A DNA stretch of 64,000 bases from Pseudoxanthomonas suwonensis (GTDB lineage Bacteria; Pseudomonadota; Gammaproteobacteria; Xanthomonadales; Xanthomonadaceae), in contig QFNC01000004.1 in assembly GCA_003240695.1 (NCBI GenBank), positions 124,001 through 188,000 of the forward strand, read 5' to 3'. Under the pieces are notes generated by a model. It did no database searches and was not told the DNA's origin. It saw nothing but the letters and a program-made list of their open reading frames with translations. Positions within the stretch are counted from its first letter, which is position 1. Each line of letters begins with the position of its first letter. Below are positions 43,855 to 54,599 of this stretch, piece by piece. A program made the translations under genes and the position numbers.

Positions 43855-46131
43855 ATGAACACGGCCCAGGATATTGAACGCGCCACTCCGGTCATCCGGT
43901 TGCTGGAGCGTACGGCCATGGAGCAGCTGCGCGGCGTGGTGGAAGAAACGCTGCAGAAGGCCGATGATCATCTGTTCGACCTGGGCACGGACGTCGCGCT
44001 GCATGCCCTGCGCATCCTGCGGCGGGCACGCCAGGAGATCGTGGAGGGCTATCTCGCCGCGCTGCGCGCCGATGTGGCCCCGACGCTGCAGGGCCAGCTG
44101 CCCGCGGCGCCGCAGGACATCGGCGATCACGAAGGCGAAGGTGGAGTCCTGAGCCTGATGTCCGAAGATGCGCTGGAAGACAAACTGGCGCGCGAGCAAC
44201 TGGTCCGCGGGCTGGAACGTCATGTGACACCGCAGGCCGACATCTTCCATCATCGCCTGCAGAAGCTGTTGTCCGGCGAATTCGGGCCGGATGCCAATCC
44301 GTTCGGGTTGGCCAGGCTGGCATACGACCTGAACCGCGCGCTGGCCGGCGTCGACATGACGCTGGACACGCGGCTCACCCTGTACAAGTTCCTGGAAAGG
44401 GCACTGCAGGCACGCCTGCCATCGATGTACGAACGGCTGAACACGCATCTGGCCAGCGCCGGCATCGGCAGCATGCCTACGGCCGGGGTGGTCCGGACGA
44501 TCCGGCCTGTCGGCGGCGTGCCATCCTCGGCAGCAGCCGTGCCCGGTTTCGATCAGGTGGAGCAGGGTCAGGCGTACGCCGATGCATACGGAGGTTATCC
44601 TGCCGATGTCGGCCCCGGCACGTTGGATGCGGCAGCCTTCTCGGGCATGCTGGAACTGCTGCAAGCCTGGCGGGGCACGGCGCCGTCGGGGGAGCGATTG
44701 GGAAGTGGATTCGGCTATGCGCCACATGCGCCGCGCCTGGCCACTGACGACATGCTGAACGTGCTGTCGCAATTGCAACGCATCGACAGTCCCGGTCTGG
44801 AATCGGCGCTGGAGGACGGCAAGACTTCTCTCGCACTGCATTTGCGCAATGAAGTCCTGGATGCGGCGCAGCGCATGGGGCTGGGTACCGCCGAAACCCA
44901 GCTGTCGATGACCGATGCCGATTCGCTGGATCTGGTCGGCATGATGTTCGACCTGCTGCTGGACGAACGCCAGTTCGAAGGCGATGTGCGCCGCAAGATC
45001 GCCAAGCTGCTGGTGCCTTACGTGCGGGTGGCCGTGCGCGACCGCCGCCTGTTCCTGCACAAGGCCCACCCGGCCCGACGCCTGCTGAATGCGGTCACCG
45101 AGGCCTATCAGGGCAATCACGGCGACAGCCCGCAGGAGCGCGAACTGCTGGGCAAGGTCGACACCGTGGTCGACCGGCTGGCCGCGGAATACAACGAAGA
45201 CATGGCGATCTTCAGCACGCTGGAACAGGAGCTGCGCAGCTACCTGGAGCAGCACCGCAAGCGCAGCGAGATCGCCGAACGGCGCGCTGCCGAAGCCCAG
45301 CGCGGCCGCGAACGGTTGGAGGAAGCACGCCAGACCGTGGCCCGCGACCTGGAAATCCTGCGCACCGACGAGGAGTTGCCGCCGGTACTGGCCCAGTTCA
45401 TCGAACGCCACCTGGCCCATCATCTCATCCAGACGCGGCTGCGGCAGGGCGACCACTCGGCCGAATACGACAATGTGCTGCGCGGGATGACCGGCATCGT
45501 CGCCACGTTGGAGGACGCGCGGCGGCACGGACAGCAACCGACGCTGGATCCGCAGGAACGCAATGTGCTGCAGCAGATACTGGCCTCGTCCGGCTGCACC
45601 GATGCCGCAGCCGAGGAAGTGATCGATGCGATCCGCACCAGCATGCAGCCCGAGCGGGACACCGGTGCCGGCTGCGATGCGCCGGGTGTCGGTGCGATCC
45701 CGGCTGCATTGCAGGTGGAATTGCCGCCCGTGGAGGCGCCACTGCCGCCGGTCGGCGTGATCGAAGAGCCTGCGTCGGAGCCCGACATCGCCTGCAATCC
45801 CGATCTGGTCGAGCGGATCAATGCCATGCAGGTCGGTACCTGGCTGGACATGATGCAGGACGGCCGCCTGGAGCCGCTGAAGGTGTCGTGGATCAGCCCG
45901 ATTTCCGAACGCCTGCTGCTGGTGAATCGGCGAGGCATCCGGGTGCTGGTGGCATCGGCAACGGAACTGGCGGCGATGGTGGAACGCGGCGAACTGCAAC
46001 TGCGCGAGGGCGATTCGGCCTTCGATCATGCCTTCAACCGTCTGACCCAGCGCCTGCAAAGCGACATGGCCATGTCCGGCGCCACCGTGCCGCGGCGGAC
46101 GCTGGAATCGCCAGCGGACGGACATTCCTGA
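43855..46131 (+). CDS. DUF1631 family protein
   Basis: A 758-aa soluble protein. It resembles the DUF1631 family of gammaproteobacteria (conserved segments LYKFLERALQARLPSMYERL, VGMMFDLLLDERQFEGDVRRKIAKLL and FLHKAHPARRLLNAVTEAYQG). A helical, Glu/Arg-rich stretch lies around residues 455-510, and the C-terminal end (VGTWLDMMQDGRLEPLKVSW, followed by LLVNRRGIRVL) resembles a PilZ-like barrel, as reported for some members. That would suggest cyclic-di-GMP or envelope signalling, but I cannot see the RxxxR signature clearly. The start at 43855 (MNTAQDIERATPV) is preferred to 43843. Confidence 0.75.
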   Translation: MNTAQDIERATPVIRLLERTAMEQLRGVVEETLQKADDHLFDLGTDVALHALRILRRARQEIVEGYLAALRADVAPTLQGQLPAAPQDIGDHEGEGGVLSLMSEDALEDKLAREQLVRGLERHVTPQADIFHHRLQKLLSGEFGPDANPFGLARLAYDLNRALAGVDMTLDTRLTLYKFLERALQARLPSMYERLNTHLASAGIGSMPTAGVVRTIRPVGGVPSSAAAVPGFDQVEQGQAYADAYGGYPADVGPGTLDAAAFSGMLELLQAWRGTAPSGERLGSGFGYAPHAPRLATDDMLNVLSQLQRIDSPGLESALEDGKTSLALHLRNEVLDAAQRMGLGTAETQLSMTDADSLDLVGMMFDLLLDERQFEGDVRRKIAKLLVPYVRVAVRDRRLFLHKAHPARRLLNAVTEAYQGNHGDSPQERELLGKVDTVVDRLAAEYNEDMAIFSTLEQELRSYLEQHRKRSEIAERRAAEAQRGRERLEEARQTVARDLEILRTDEELPPVLAQFIERHLAHHLIQTRLRQGDHSAEYDNVLRGMTGIVATLEDARRHGQQPTLDPQERNVLQQILASSGCTDAAAEEVIDAIRTSMQPERDTGAGCDAPGVGAIPAALQVELPPVEAPLPPVGVIEEPASEPDIACNPDLVERINAMQVGTWLDMMQDGRLEPLKVSWISPISERLLLVNRRGIRVLVASATELAAMVERGELQLREGDSAFDHAFNRLTQRLQSDMAMSGATVPRRTLESPADGHS

Positions 46132-46151
46132 TCATTCCCACGGAATCACTC

Positions 46152-46877
46152 ATGTCGGCTGACTCGGACCCGTTGCGGCTGCTCGTTCATGGCGCAAGCG
46201 GTCGCATGGGCCATGAACTGCTCGCCTTGGCAGGCGATCCGGCAGTACCGGTCGCCGTGGTGGCGGCCGTGGCGCGGAAGGTCCCGCGGAGGGTCGTGGA
46301 TGGGGTCCCCTGGTTTTCCTGCAAAGAAATGAATGGGAGCCCCGCGTTCGACGTGGCCGTCGATTTCAGCCTGCCGCAGGCGTTCGATGCCATCCTGGAT
46401 CTGGCACGCCTGCGCGGTGCGGCACTGGTGACCGGCACCACGGGGCTGGAGTCCGGGCAGCAGCAGGCATTGGAGAATGCCGCCAGATCGATCGCCGTGT
46501 TCCAGGCGTCCAACTTCAGCGTGGGCGTGGCGGTGCTGCGCCGCCTGGTCCTGCAGGCAGCCCGTCAGCTGCCGGATTGGGATTGCGACATCATCGAGGC
46601 CCATCATGTGCACAAGCGCGATGCCCCCTCCGGCACGGCACTGACACTGGGGCAGGTTGCCGAAGCGGCCGGGGCCCATCCGCGCTATGCCAGCCTGCGT
46701 GCCGGCGACATCGTCGGCGAACACACCGCGCAGTTCACCGGAATCGGCGAGCGCATCGAACTGGTGCATCGGGCCAGCAGTCGTGCCATCTTCGCCCGAG
46801 GTGCGCTGCAGGCTGCGGTCTGGCTGGCGCGGCAGCCGCCCGGCCTGTACGGCATGGACGATCTGCTCTCGCCCTGA
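46152..46877 (+). CDS. dapB: 4-hydroxy-tetrahydrodipicolinate reductase
   Basis: A 241-aa enzyme of lysine and diaminopimelate synthesis. The NAD(P)H-binding GASGRMG lies near the N-terminus, VTGTTGLESGQQQAL in the middle and the catalytic HHVHKRDAPSGTAL in the second half. It is slightly shorter than the Escherichia coli enzyme because of a compact N-terminal domain. The start is the ATG at 46152, 20 nt after the DUF1631 stop. A frame open from 45888 overlaps that gene and is not real at its 5' end. Confidence 0.93.
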   Translation: MSADSDPLRLLVHGASGRMGHELLALAGDPAVPVAVVAAVARKVPRRVVDGVPWFSCKEMNGSPAFDVAVDFSLPQAFDAILDLARLRGAALVTGTTGLESGQQQALENAARSIAVFQASNFSVGVAVLRRLVLQAARQLPDWDCDIIEAHHVHKRDAPSGTALTLGQVAEAAGAHPRYASLRAGDIVGEHTAQFTGIGERIELVHRASSRAIFARGALQAAVWLARQPPGLYGMDDLLSP

Positions 46878-46909
46878 CTCGGTCGGCATGGATCGCCACC
46901 GGCACAGTT

Positions 46910-46938
46910 GGACACCCGGGTGCAGCTGGCCTATCATT
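46910..46938 (+). promoter_or_regulatory. sigma-70 promoter for the carAB operon
   Basis: TGGACA at 46910-46915 and TATCAT at 46933-46938 are 17 nt apart; each box matches the consensus at five of six positions. It lies about 75 nt upstream of carA. No pyrimidine attenuator is evident in the short leader. Confidence 0.6.
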
Positions 46939-47014
46939 CCGACTCGCCCAACCACACCTGCTCCGGAATCGACATCGCGCGTTCCGGTGCGTTCTTGCAA
47001 CCCGAATGCAGGCG

Positions 47015-48142
47015 ATGCCCGTGAACCGCAAGGCCATTCTCGCACTGGAAGACGGCACCGTGTTCGCGGGAACGGCCATCGGGGCGGACGGATTGCGGAT
47101 CGGCGAGGCGGTGTTCAACACCGCGATGACCGGCTACCAGGAAGTGCTGACCGATCCGTCGTACGCGCGGCAAATCGTCACTCTCACGGCGGCCCACATC
47201 GGCAACACCGGTTGCACCGATCAGGACGACGAATCCGACCGGGTCCGGGCGAGTGGCCTGGTGGTGCGTGACGTGCCGCAGCGCCCCAGCAGCTGGCGCA
47301 GCCGCATCGGGTTGTCCGACTGGCTGCGCGAACGGGACGTGGTGGCGATTGCCGGCATCGATACGCGCAAGCTGACGCGCCTGCTGCGCGAACGCGGTGC
47401 GCAGAGTGCCGCGATCATGGCCGGCGACATCGACGTGGACCATGCGCTGGAGGCAGCCCGCAAGTTTCCCGGTCTGGCCGGCATGGATCTGGCGCGCGAG
47501 GTCAGCACCGCCGTGCCATACGAATGGCGAGAAGGCGCACTGGATCTGGATACCGGCCGCAGCGTGGATGTGCCTGGCCGTTTCAAGGTCGTGGCCTACG
47601 ACTTCGGCATCAAGCGCAACATCCTGCGCCTGCTGGTGCAGAGCGGCTGCACGGTGACCGTGGTACCGGCGCAGACCCCGGCCGAGGCGGTGCTGGCGAT
47701 GCAGCCGGATGGCGTGTTCCTGTCCAACGGTCCGGGCGATCCCGAGCCCTGCGACTACGCCATCGACGCCATCCGCCGGTTCATCCAGGCACGGATTCCG
47801 CTGTTCGGCATCTGCCTGGGACATCAGTTGCTGGGTCTGGCCTGCGGCGCGCGCACGATGAAGATGCCGCACGGCCATCATGGCTCCAACCACCCGGTGC
47901 AGGCTCTGGATACGGGACGGGTGCTGATCACCGCGCAGAACCACGGCTTCTGCATCGACGAAGCCACGCTGCCCGGCAACGTGCGCGCCACGCACCGCTC
48001 ATTGTTCGATGGCACCAACCAGGGCATCGCCCTGACCGATGCGCCGGCCTTCTCGTTCCAGGGGCATCCGGAAGCTGCGCCCGGGCCGCATGACGTGGCC
48101 GGATTGTTCGACCGGTTCGTGGGCATGATGGAAACGCACTGA
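47015..48142 (+). CDS. carA: carbamoyl-phosphate synthase small (glutaminase) subunit
   Basis: A 375-aa subunit that hydrolyses glutamine and passes ammonia to CarB. The N-terminal domain begins AILALEDGTVFAGTAIGADG. The class I amidotransferase domain has SNGPGDPEPC, the nucleophile in FGICLGHQLLGLA, and the His-Glu pair in FSFQGHPEAAPGP. I chose the ATG at 47015 for normal length; an ATG at 47006 adds three residues. The CarB start follows after one base, the usual tight coupling. Confidence 0.95.
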   Translation: MPVNRKAILALEDGTVFAGTAIGADGLRIGEAVFNTAMTGYQEVLTDPSYARQIVTLTAAHIGNTGCTDQDDESDRVRASGLVVRDVPQRPSSWRSRIGLSDWLRERDVVAIAGIDTRKLTRLLRERGAQSAAIMAGDIDVDHALEAARKFPGLAGMDLAREVSTAVPYEWREGALDLDTGRSVDVPGRFKVVAYDFGIKRNILRLLVQSGCTVTVVPAQTPAEAVLAMQPDGVFLSNGPGDPEPCDYAIDAIRRFIQARIPLFGICLGHQLLGLACGARTMKMPHGHHGSNHPVQALDTGRVLITAQNHGFCIDEATLPGNVRATHRSLFDGTNQGIALTDAPAFSFQGHPEAAPGPHDVAGLFDRFVGMMETH

Positions 48143-48143
48143 C

Positions 48144-51385
<3,242 letters not shown>

Positions 51386-51389
<4 letters not shown>

Positions 51390-51862
51390 GAGCCCCGATC
51401 ACCGCTGCCGGCGCACAACGCCTGCGTGCCGAATTGGAAGAGTTGAAATCCGTGAAACGCCCGGCGGTGATCGCCGCGATCGCCGAGGCGCGCGGCCATG
51501 GCGATCTGAAGGAAAACGCCGAATATCATGCTGCCCGCGAACAGCAGGGTTTCATCGAAGGGCGCATCAAGCACCTGGAATCGGAGCTGTCGCACGCGCA
51601 GATCATCGACGTGACCACGCTGGACGCGGGCGACCGCATCGTGTTCGGGGCCACGGTCACGCTGGCCGACGAGGAATCCGGCGAGGAGCGCCGCTACCAG
51701 ATCGTCGGCGATCTGGAAGCGGACATCAAGCAGGGCCTGATCGCGATTTCCTCGCCGGTGGCACGCGCGCTGATCGGCAAGCACGAAGGCGACAGCATCA
51801 GCATCGAGGCCCCTGGCGGTACCCGCGATTACGAAATCGTGGCCGTGTCCTACGCGGGCTGA
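51386..51862 (+). CDS. greA: transcription elongation factor GreA
   Basis: A 158-aa cleavage-stimulating factor that rescues backtracked RNA polymerase. The N-terminal coiled coil carries the family block ARGHGDLKENAEYHAAREQQ at its tip, and the C-terminal domain has FGATVTLADEESGEE and ISSPVARALIGKHEGD. The ATG at 51386 overlaps the carB stop (ATGA), so translation is coupled. It is followed after two bases by rpfE. Confidence 0.96.
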
Positions 51863-51864
51863 GC

Positions 51865-52797
51865 GTGCAGCACGCCATCCTGCTGCTGCCCGAGCAGCGG
51901 CATCTGCAGCACACGCCGCTGCCGCTGGCGCTCGCGCGCGCGATGGGGCGGGGCGAGCGCGCGCCACATGCCGCCGGCCGCCGAGCACAACTGCAACGCT
52001 GGCTGCGGCCGTTGCCGACCCACTGGCCGGTGGCGGCATTGTTGCGACAGCGCGATGCGGGCGATGCGGCGCTGTCGGCCTGGCTGATGGCCGAACCCTG
52101 CCATCTGCATCCGGACATCAACGGGGTGCGTGTGCTGGCGATTGCCGAGGGCCTGCAGCTGACCGAGACCGATACGGCCGCGTTCCTTTCCGGCCTGAAG
52201 CCGTTGTTCGGCGATGCCGGCCTGCTGCTGGATGCACCGGTGCCGGAACGCTGGTACCTGCGTCTGCCGAAGGGATCGCAGTGGCCGCAGGACGTGCTCT
52301 CCGCCGACGAGTTGCTGGGGCACGATCTGGGGCCGCAGCTGCCGCAGGGGCCGGGCGAGCTGCGCTGGCGGGCGCTGCTGAACGAGGCGCAGATCGCGCT
52401 GCATCACCATCCACGCAATGCCGAACGGGTCGCGCAGGGATTGTTGCCGGTGAATGGTCTGTGGTTCTGGGGCGGGGGGGTGCTGCCGGATGCGGTGCAG
52501 ACTGCATGCAGCACCGTGGTCTCTGCCGATCCGGTGGCGCAGGCCTTGGCCGCATCTGCCGGTGCAACGGTGCAAACCCGCATTGACCCGGAACTGGACG
52601 GGACGGTGCTGATCGACTTGACCACGCTGCGCGATCCGGCGATGATTCTGGACACGGCCGATGACCACACGCAACAACTGGCGAAGGGACATCTGCAGCA
52701 ACTCACCCTGGATTTCCTGGACGGATCGCAATGGACACTGCTTCGCAAACACCATCGCCGCTTCTGGCGCAAACCGGCCCGGCTCGACCCGGCATGA
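51865..52797 (+). CDS. rpfE: RpfE-type protein
   Basis: A 310-aa protein starting at a GTG two bases after greA. The sequence matches the proteins annotated as RpfE or regulatory protein of RpfE type that sit between greA and recJ in xanthomonads: LLPEQRHLQHTPLPLALARA, AEPCHLHPDINGVRVLAIAE, RLPKGSQWPQDVLSADELLG and LPVNGLWFWGGGVLPD. A predicted phosphoglycerate-mutase-like fold has been used in annotations, but I see no mutase active-site motif. The gene belongs to the extended rpf region, yet its role is not well defined. It overlaps recJ by ATGA. Confidence 0.75.
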   Translation: MQHAILLLPEQRHLQHTPLPLALARAMGRGERAPHAAGRRAQLQRWLRPLPTHWPVAALLRQRDAGDAALSAWLMAEPCHLHPDINGVRVLAIAEGLQLTETDTAAFLSGLKPLFGDAGLLLDAPVPERWYLRLPKGSQWPQDVLSADELLGHDLGPQLPQGPGELRWRALLNEAQIALHHHPRNAERVAQGLLPVNGLWFWGGGVLPDAVQTACSTVVSADPVAQALAASAGATVQTRIDPELDGTVLIDLTTLRDPAMILDTADDHTQQLAKGHLQQLTLDFLDGSQWTLLRKHHRRFWRKPARLDPA

Positions 52798-54509
52798 GCA
52801 TCCAACGCATCGTGCGACGGCCGCAGCCGGCGGCTGTGGGTGATGCCGCGTGGCCGGCCGACTGGCCCGAGCTGCTGCGTCGCGTGCATGCCGCGCGTGG
52901 CAGCCAGGACCATGCCGATGCGATGCCGCGACTGGCCGACCTGCCGCCTCCCGATGCCATGTCCGGGCTGGCCGACGCCGTGGACTTGCTGCGCGCGGCC
53001 ATTGCCGATGACCGCCACATCGTGGTCACGGCCGATTTCGATTGCGATGGTGCCACTGCCTGCGCGGTCGCGGTGCGCGGGCTGCGGATGCTCGGCGCGA
53101 AGCGAGTGTCGTTCGCGGTGCCGGATCGCGCCGTGCATGGCTATGGCCTGAGTCCGGCACTGGTGCGGCACATCGCGCCGCTGCAGCCGGATCTGCTGCT
53201 CACCGTGGATCACGGCATCGCCTGCCATGCCGGTATCGCCGCCGCCAGGCAGCAGGGCTGGCAGGTGCTGGTGACCGATCACCATCTGCCAGGCGAGACG
53301 CTGCCGCCGGCGGATGCCATTGTCAATCCCAACCAGCCCGGCGATGCGTTTCCCGGCAAGGCGCTGGCCGGCGTGGGTGTGCTGTTCTATCTGCTGCTGG
53401 CCGTGCGTGCCGCCATGCGCGCTGATGGCGGTGCGGTCGCAAGTGCCGCCGATCTGGGCACATTGCTGGATCTGGTGGCGGTGGGCACGGTGGCCGACAT
53501 GGTGCCGCTGGATCGCATCAACCGCGCATTGATCGGGGCCGGCCTGCGCCGCCTGCGCAGCGGGCAGGGCTGTGCCGGCCTGCAGGCACTGATCGGCGTG
53601 GCACAGCGCGATGCAGCCGTTCTCACCACCGCCGACATCGGCTACGCGATCGCCCCGCGCATCAATGCCGCCGGCCGCCTCGACGACATGACCGTGGGCA
53701 TCGCCTGCCTGCTCAGCGACGATGCGGGCGAGGCCCATGCACTGGCCGCGACGCTGGATGCCATCAACCGCGAACGCCGCCAGTTGCAGGACGCGATGGT
53801 GGAGTCTGCGCAGCTGCAATTGCCGGAACATGCCGATGCCGCTTCGCCGGCGATCTGCCTGCACGATCCGGATTGGCATGCCGGCGTGGTCGGACTGGTG
53901 GCATCGAAACTGAAGGAACGCTTCCATCGCCCGGCCCTGGCGTTCGCGCCTTCGGGCAACGGCGACGGCGAATTGCGCGGCTCGATGCGTTCCATTCCCG
54001 GCTTCCATGCCCGCGATGCGCTGGCCCTGATCGATGCCCGACATCCCGGACTCATCGCCCGTTTCGGTGGCCATGCGATGGCGGCCGGATTGAGTCTTCC
54101 CGAAGCGCATTTCGCCGGTTTTTCCGCTGCATTCCAGCGATTGGCCGTCGAACAGCTGAACGGCGATCTGCTGCACGAACGCATCGACAGCGACGGCGAA
54201 CTGCCCGTCCAGGCCCACGACATCCAGCACGCACTGTGGCTGCGCGATGGCGGTGCCTGGGGACAGCGCTATCCGGAGCCGGTATTCGACGGCGTGTTCA
54301 CGGTGCTGTCTTCGCGGATCGTGGGCCATGCGCATCTGCGTCTGGAGCTGGAACGCGACGGCCAGCGTTTCAATGCCATGCATTTCGGCGGCGCAGACGG
54401 GGCAGCGGAGCGCGGCGACAGCATCCGCATCGCCTACCGGCTGACACCGGACGACTGGCGCGGCGGCGATGCCGTGCAGCTGATGGTGGTGCACCGGGAG
54501 CCGGCCTGA
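52794..54509 (+). CDS. recJ: single-stranded-DNA-specific exonuclease RecJ
   Basis: A 571-aa 5'-to-3' exonuclease of recombination and mismatch repair. The DHH phosphoesterase motifs are present: VVTADFDCDGATACAVAV, LLTVDHGIACHAGI and VTDHHLPGETLPPADAIVNP. The DHHA1 part has GFHARDALALIDARHP and RFGGHAMAAGLSL. The ATG at 52794 overlaps the rpfE stop; a longer frame from 52731 lies inside rpfE. Confidence 0.95.
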   Translation: MSIQRIVRRPQPAAVGDAAWPADWPELLRRVHAARGSQDHADAMPRLADLPPPDAMSGLADAVDLLRAAIADDRHIVVTADFDCDGATACAVAVRGLRMLGAKRVSFAVPDRAVHGYGLSPALVRHIAPLQPDLLLTVDHGIACHAGIAAARQQGWQVLVTDHHLPGETLPPADAIVNPNQPGDAFPGKALAGVGVLFYLLLAVRAAMRADGGAVASAADLGTLLDLVAVGTVADMVPLDRINRALIGAGLRRLRSGQGCAGLQALIGVAQRDAAVLTTADIGYAIAPRINAAGRLDDMTVGIACLLSDDAGEAHALAATLDAINRERRQLQDAMVESAQLQLPEHADAASPAICLHDPDWHAGVVGLVASKLKERFHRPALAFAPSGNGDGELRGSMRSIPGFHARDALALIDARHPGLIARFGGHAMAAGLSLPEAHFAGFSAAFQRLAVEQLNGDLLHERIDSDGELPVQAHDIQHALWLRDGGAWGQRYPEPVFDGVFTVLSSRIVGHAHLRLELERDGQRFNAMHFGGADGAAERGDSIRIAYRLTPDDWRGGDAVQLMVVHREPA

Positions 54510-54599
54510 AACAGGTTTCCGGCAGCCGGCGCGATCCGTTCGACCCCGAATCGGGCGATGATCCGTTTCGACTTGCCATCCCAGACTCATGGAGCCGTC